Shown here piece after piece: positions 61,848 through 64,000 of a DNA stretch of 64,000 nt. The position numbers and the translations under genes were made by a program. The DNA comes from Aurantiacibacter sp. MUD61 (GTDB taxonomy: Bacteria > Pseudomonadota > Alphaproteobacteria > Sphingomonadales > Sphingomonadaceae): contig NZ_CP115446.1 in the NCBI RefSeq assembly GCF_027912455.1, positions 1,511,501-1,575,500 of the forward strand. The letters are read 5' to 3'. Under the pieces are notes generated by a model, which did not search any database, had not been told where the DNA came from, and saw only the letters and a program-made list of their open reading frames with translations. Numbering within the stretch: position 1 is the stretch's first letter; every line of letters begins with the position of its first letter.

Positions 61848-62300
61848 ATGAAGGGCGACGAAAAGGTCATCGAATTTCTCAACAAGGCGCTCACCAATGA
61901 GCTGACCGCGATCAACCAGTACTGGCTGCATTACCGCGTGCTCGAAGATTGGGGTGTTTCCAAGCTTGCCGCGTATGAGCGCAAGGAATCGATCGAGGAA
62001 ATGGAGCACGCCGACAAGCTCGCAGAGCGCGTCCTGTTCCTGAATGGCCTCCCCAATTTTCAGGCGATTCACAAACTCAAGGTCGGTGAAACGGTCGAGG
62101 AAATCCTCAAGGCCGATCTGGCGCTGGAGCACGATGCCATCCCGCTGCTGCGCGATGCCATTGAATATTGCGAAAGCGTGCGCGACTATGTCAGCCGCGA
62201 TCTGTTTGCCCACATCCTCGACAATGAAGAAGAGCATCTCGATTTCCTCGAAACGCAATTCGACATGATCGAACGGATGGGACTGGAAAATTACGTCTAG
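61848..62300 (+). CDS. bfr: Bacterioferritin Bfr
   Basis: Bfr forms a 24-subunit haem-containing iron store. The 150 residues from the ATG at 61848 (GGAG 7 bases before) carry the diiron ligands E18, E51, H54, E94, E127 and H130. The haem ligand M52 lies in IEEMEHADKL. All match E. coli numbering. The promoter must lie in the 84 bases between the bfd terminator and the start. With Bfd and the Fur-like box it forms an iron storage and release module. Confidence 0.95.
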   Translation: MKGDEKVIEFLNKALTNELTAINQYWLHYRVLEDWGVSKLAAYERKESIEEMEHADKLAERVLFLNGLPNFQAIHKLKVGETVEEILKADLALEHDAIPLLRDAIEYCESVRDYVSRDLFAHILDNEEEHLDFLETQFDMIERMGLENYV

Positions 62301-62370
62301 CTGCAGAGCCAGGCCGCAGGCGAGGGCGACAAGGGCTAAGAATTGTTACCGGCAGGCGGCGCCTCCGAGC

Positions 62371-62877
62371 TTACTCAGGATCGTTTTCCTCACGCGCCTT
62401 GATCTCGCGGCTCAGCTTGCGCCGCTCTTTGGCAGTAGAAGTCGCCAGACGCGTCTCACGGAAGAAGAGCAGCAAGGCCGCCGAGAGCTGAGCCATCGTG
62501 GCGATCCAGAGCACGGCGACGAGCGTGCCAATGCGCGGCTCGATAAAGGCACTGATGAACAATAGGGCGACAACCAGACAGATCGTCAGCGCTGCAGCGG
62601 TTGAGAGATTGACCGCACGCTGGGCGTGTTTCTGGCGCAAGCGCAAGGCCGGCAATTCCTCGGCATCGCGCCCCGCCAAGCCTTTCTCGCGCCGCCGGTC
62701 GACGAACTCAATCCGGTCAACGAGCCAGGTGAGGCGCGCGTTCATCACGTTAAGCATGGCTCCGATACCGGCGAGAAGGAACACCGGCGCCAGGCTCAAT
62801 TGCACCATCTGCTGCACGCGTGCGGTGCTTGAGGTCCGCTCGATCAGATCGCCGGTCAGCGAGAGATACTCGATCAC
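62371..62877 (-). CDS. DUF2721 membrane protein
   Basis: The 168-residue protein has three hydrophobic segments and the DUF2721 pattern: VQLSLAPVFLLAGIGAMLNVMNARLTWLVDRIE near the N-terminus, then AVNLSTAAALTICLVVALLFISAFIE. The tail is charged (KERRKLSREIKAREENDPE). The function is unknown. Its ATG overlaps the der stop by four bases (ATGA), so it is expressed with der. Confidence 0.83.
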   Translation of the reverse strand: MIEYLSLTGDLIERTSSTARVQQMVQLSLAPVFLLAGIGAMLNVMNARLTWLVDRIEFVDRRREKGLAGRDAEELPALRLRQKHAQRAVNLSTAAALTICLVVALLFISAFIEPRIGTLVAVLWIATMAQLSAALLLFFRETRLATSTAKERRKLSREIKAREENDPE

Positions 62878-64000
62878 GACTTGGGCCCGCTGAACTTGCC
62901 CCCGCCGCCCTGATTGTCATCATAGGGGTTCTTTGGGCTCTTGAGCGTCAGGCGCACAGGCACCGCGCCAAAGCCAAGCTGCTTGCGGATGCCGTTGAGC
63001 AGATAGCGCTCATAGCTGTTGGGCAGATCGAACAGGCGCGAGCCGAAAATGACGAAGCGCGGCGGACGGGTGCCGACCTGCGTAATGTAGCGCAGCTTGA
63101 TCCGGCGGCCACCGGGCGCAGGTGGCGGATTGGCGGAGAGCGCATCGTCGAACCAGCGGTTGAGCGCCGATGTCGGAACGCGGCGGCTCCAGTCATCGCG
63201 CAGCTTGAAAGCGGCGCCCAGCATTGTGTCGAGTCCCTTGCCGGTCTTGGCCGACACAGCGAACAACGGCACCCCGCGCAATTGCGAGAGACCTTCTTCG
63301 AGCGCGCTGCGGATGCCGTTGAACAGGGCAGACGGATCATCCGCCACATCCCATTTGTTGATAGCGACCATCAACGCGCGGCCTTCCTCGATCACGCGGC
63401 TAGCGATCTTGAGATCCTGCACTTCCAGCCCGCGCGTTGCATCGAGCAGCAACACGACAACTTCGGCATAATCCACTGCGCGCAGGCCATCGGAAACAGA
63501 CAGTTTTTCCAGCTTGTCGACAACCTTGGCGCGTTTGCGCATGCCAGCGGTGTCGATCAGCTTGATGATGCGTGTCTGGCCGGTCTTGGGATCATCCCAT
63601 TCCCAGTCGACTGCAATGGAATCGCGCGTGATGCCGGCCTCGGGGCCGGTTAGCAGGCGGTCTTCATCGAGCAGGCGGTTGATCAGCGTGCTCTTACCGG
63701 CATTGGGGCGACCGACGATGGCGAGGCTCAACGGCGCCTCGGGATCGTGCTCTTCCAGCTCGAAGTCTTCACCCGCAGCGGCGGCAGCTTCGGCGCGTGC
63801 GGCAAGTTCATCTGCGGCGATGGCTTTGACCTGCTCGGCTTCGAGCTCCAATTGCTCAGCCTTGTCGGCGATGAGCGGCACCAGCGCAGAGTAGAGATCA
63901 GCCACGCCTTCGCCATGCTCTGCGCTGACGGGCACCGGATCGCCCAGTCCCAGCGAATAGCTTTCCAGAATGCCGCTTTCACCGGCATTGCCTTCCGCCT
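62874..64000 (-). CDS. der: Ribosome-assembly GTPase Der (5' end beyond window)
   Basis: Der (EngA) is an essential double-GTPase needed for 50S ribosome assembly. The frame is open to the right edge. The visible part holds the end of the first G domain (GDPVPVSAEHGEGV), an acidic linker and the second G domain. G2 motifs are IVGRPNAGKSTLINRLL, GITRDSIAV, IDTAGMRKRAK, NKWD and SAKTGKG. The KH-like C-terminal domain follows (LKYRYITQV-type region and PRFVIFGS). The gene ends in an ATGA overlap with the DUF2721 gene. Confidence 0.95.
   Translation of the reverse strand, partial: AEGNAGESGILESYSLGLGDPVPVSAEHGEGVADLYSALVPLIADKAEQLELEAEQVKAIAADELAARAEAAAAAGEDFELEEHDPEAPLSLAIVGRPNAGKSTLINRLLDEDRLLTGPEAGITRDSIAVDWEWDDPKTGQTRIIKLIDTAGMRKRAKVVDKLEKLSVSDGLRAVDYAEVVVLLLDATRGLEVQDLKIASRVIEEGRALMVAINKWDVADDPSALFNGIRSALEEGLSQLRGVPLFAVSAKTGKGLDTMLGAAFKLRDDWSRRVPTSALNRWFDDALSANPPPAPGGRRIKLRYITQVGTRPPRFVIFGSRLFDLPNSYERYLLNGIRKQLGFGAVPVRLTLKSPKNPYDDNQGGGGKFSGPKS

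Noticed and set aside
1..64000. CRISPR arrays, rRNA operons, insertion sequences and other tRNAs
   Set aside because: None was found by reading both strands. No spaced direct-repeat series and no rRNA or transposase signatures were visible.

Overview
The window reads as a chromosomal segment of an alphaproteobacterium, most likely Sphingomonadales and probably the Erythrobacteraceae. This placement is inferred from gene content: a complete Entner-Doudoroff operon, large TonB-dependent receptors, a DUF1465/RcdA homologue, DUF465 proteins, an FnrL-type regulator with a C-X2-C-X7-C cluster, and a high-GC background (several hand-counted 60-base lines give 58-65%). Coding density is high and many genes overlap by 1 to 11 bases, which points to operons and translational coupling.

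Layout. 1-5 kb: a partial DUF2254 membrane protein, a small unknown gene coupled to nadA (quinolinate synthase), a polytopic membrane protein and a BCCT transporter. 5-11 kb: a TonB-dependent receptor, its terminator, a TPR-sulfotransferase and an MFS transporter. 11-21.6 kb: DUF4230 and metallo-beta-lactamase-fold genes, glpK, the RcdA-like gene, two divergent DUF465 genes, ptsP (nitrogen PTS EI), a RodZ-like protein, a CpoB/YbgF-like protein, tilS and an L,D-transpeptidase. 21.6-30.6 kb: one minus-strand array, yjbQ, transglutaminase, zwf, edd, glk, eda and a divergent PEP-carboxylase-like gene. Together these take glucose to pyruvate and possibly to oxaloacetate. 30.7-33.2 kb: two periplasmic amidohydrolases. 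33.3-36.9 kb: a solitary MmeI-like fused restriction-modification enzyme with an AT-richer target-recognition segment. 37-43.2 kb: rimO, DUF1761, a potassium channel, surE, serS (with an unusual AT-rich insertion) and fnrL.

43.2-50.7 kb is the main discovery region. It is a self-contained sucrose or fructan utilisation cassette: LacI repressor, SLC45-like MFS transporter, TonB-dependent receptor, a GH68 enzyme with no visible signal peptide, and a ROK fructokinase. The cassette sits between an intact tRNA-Val(CAC) gene and an exact 20-base copy of that tRNA's 3' end 7.5 kb away. The geometry is that of a tRNA-integrated genomic island, although no integrase remains. A perfect 15-7-15 inverted repeat in the divergent promoter region forms two LacI-type operators.

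50.8-64 kb: sppA; pyrB coupled to a dihydroorotase-like gene that has lost its metal-binding HxH; an SDR gene with a TTG start; a bidirectional terminator; a ParA/ribbon-helix-helix/SPOR-lipoprotein operon facing a second SPOR protein; DUF418; a Fur-box-preceded bfd; bfr; DUF2721; and the 3' part of der. No CRISPR array, insertion sequence, integrase or rRNA gene was seen.
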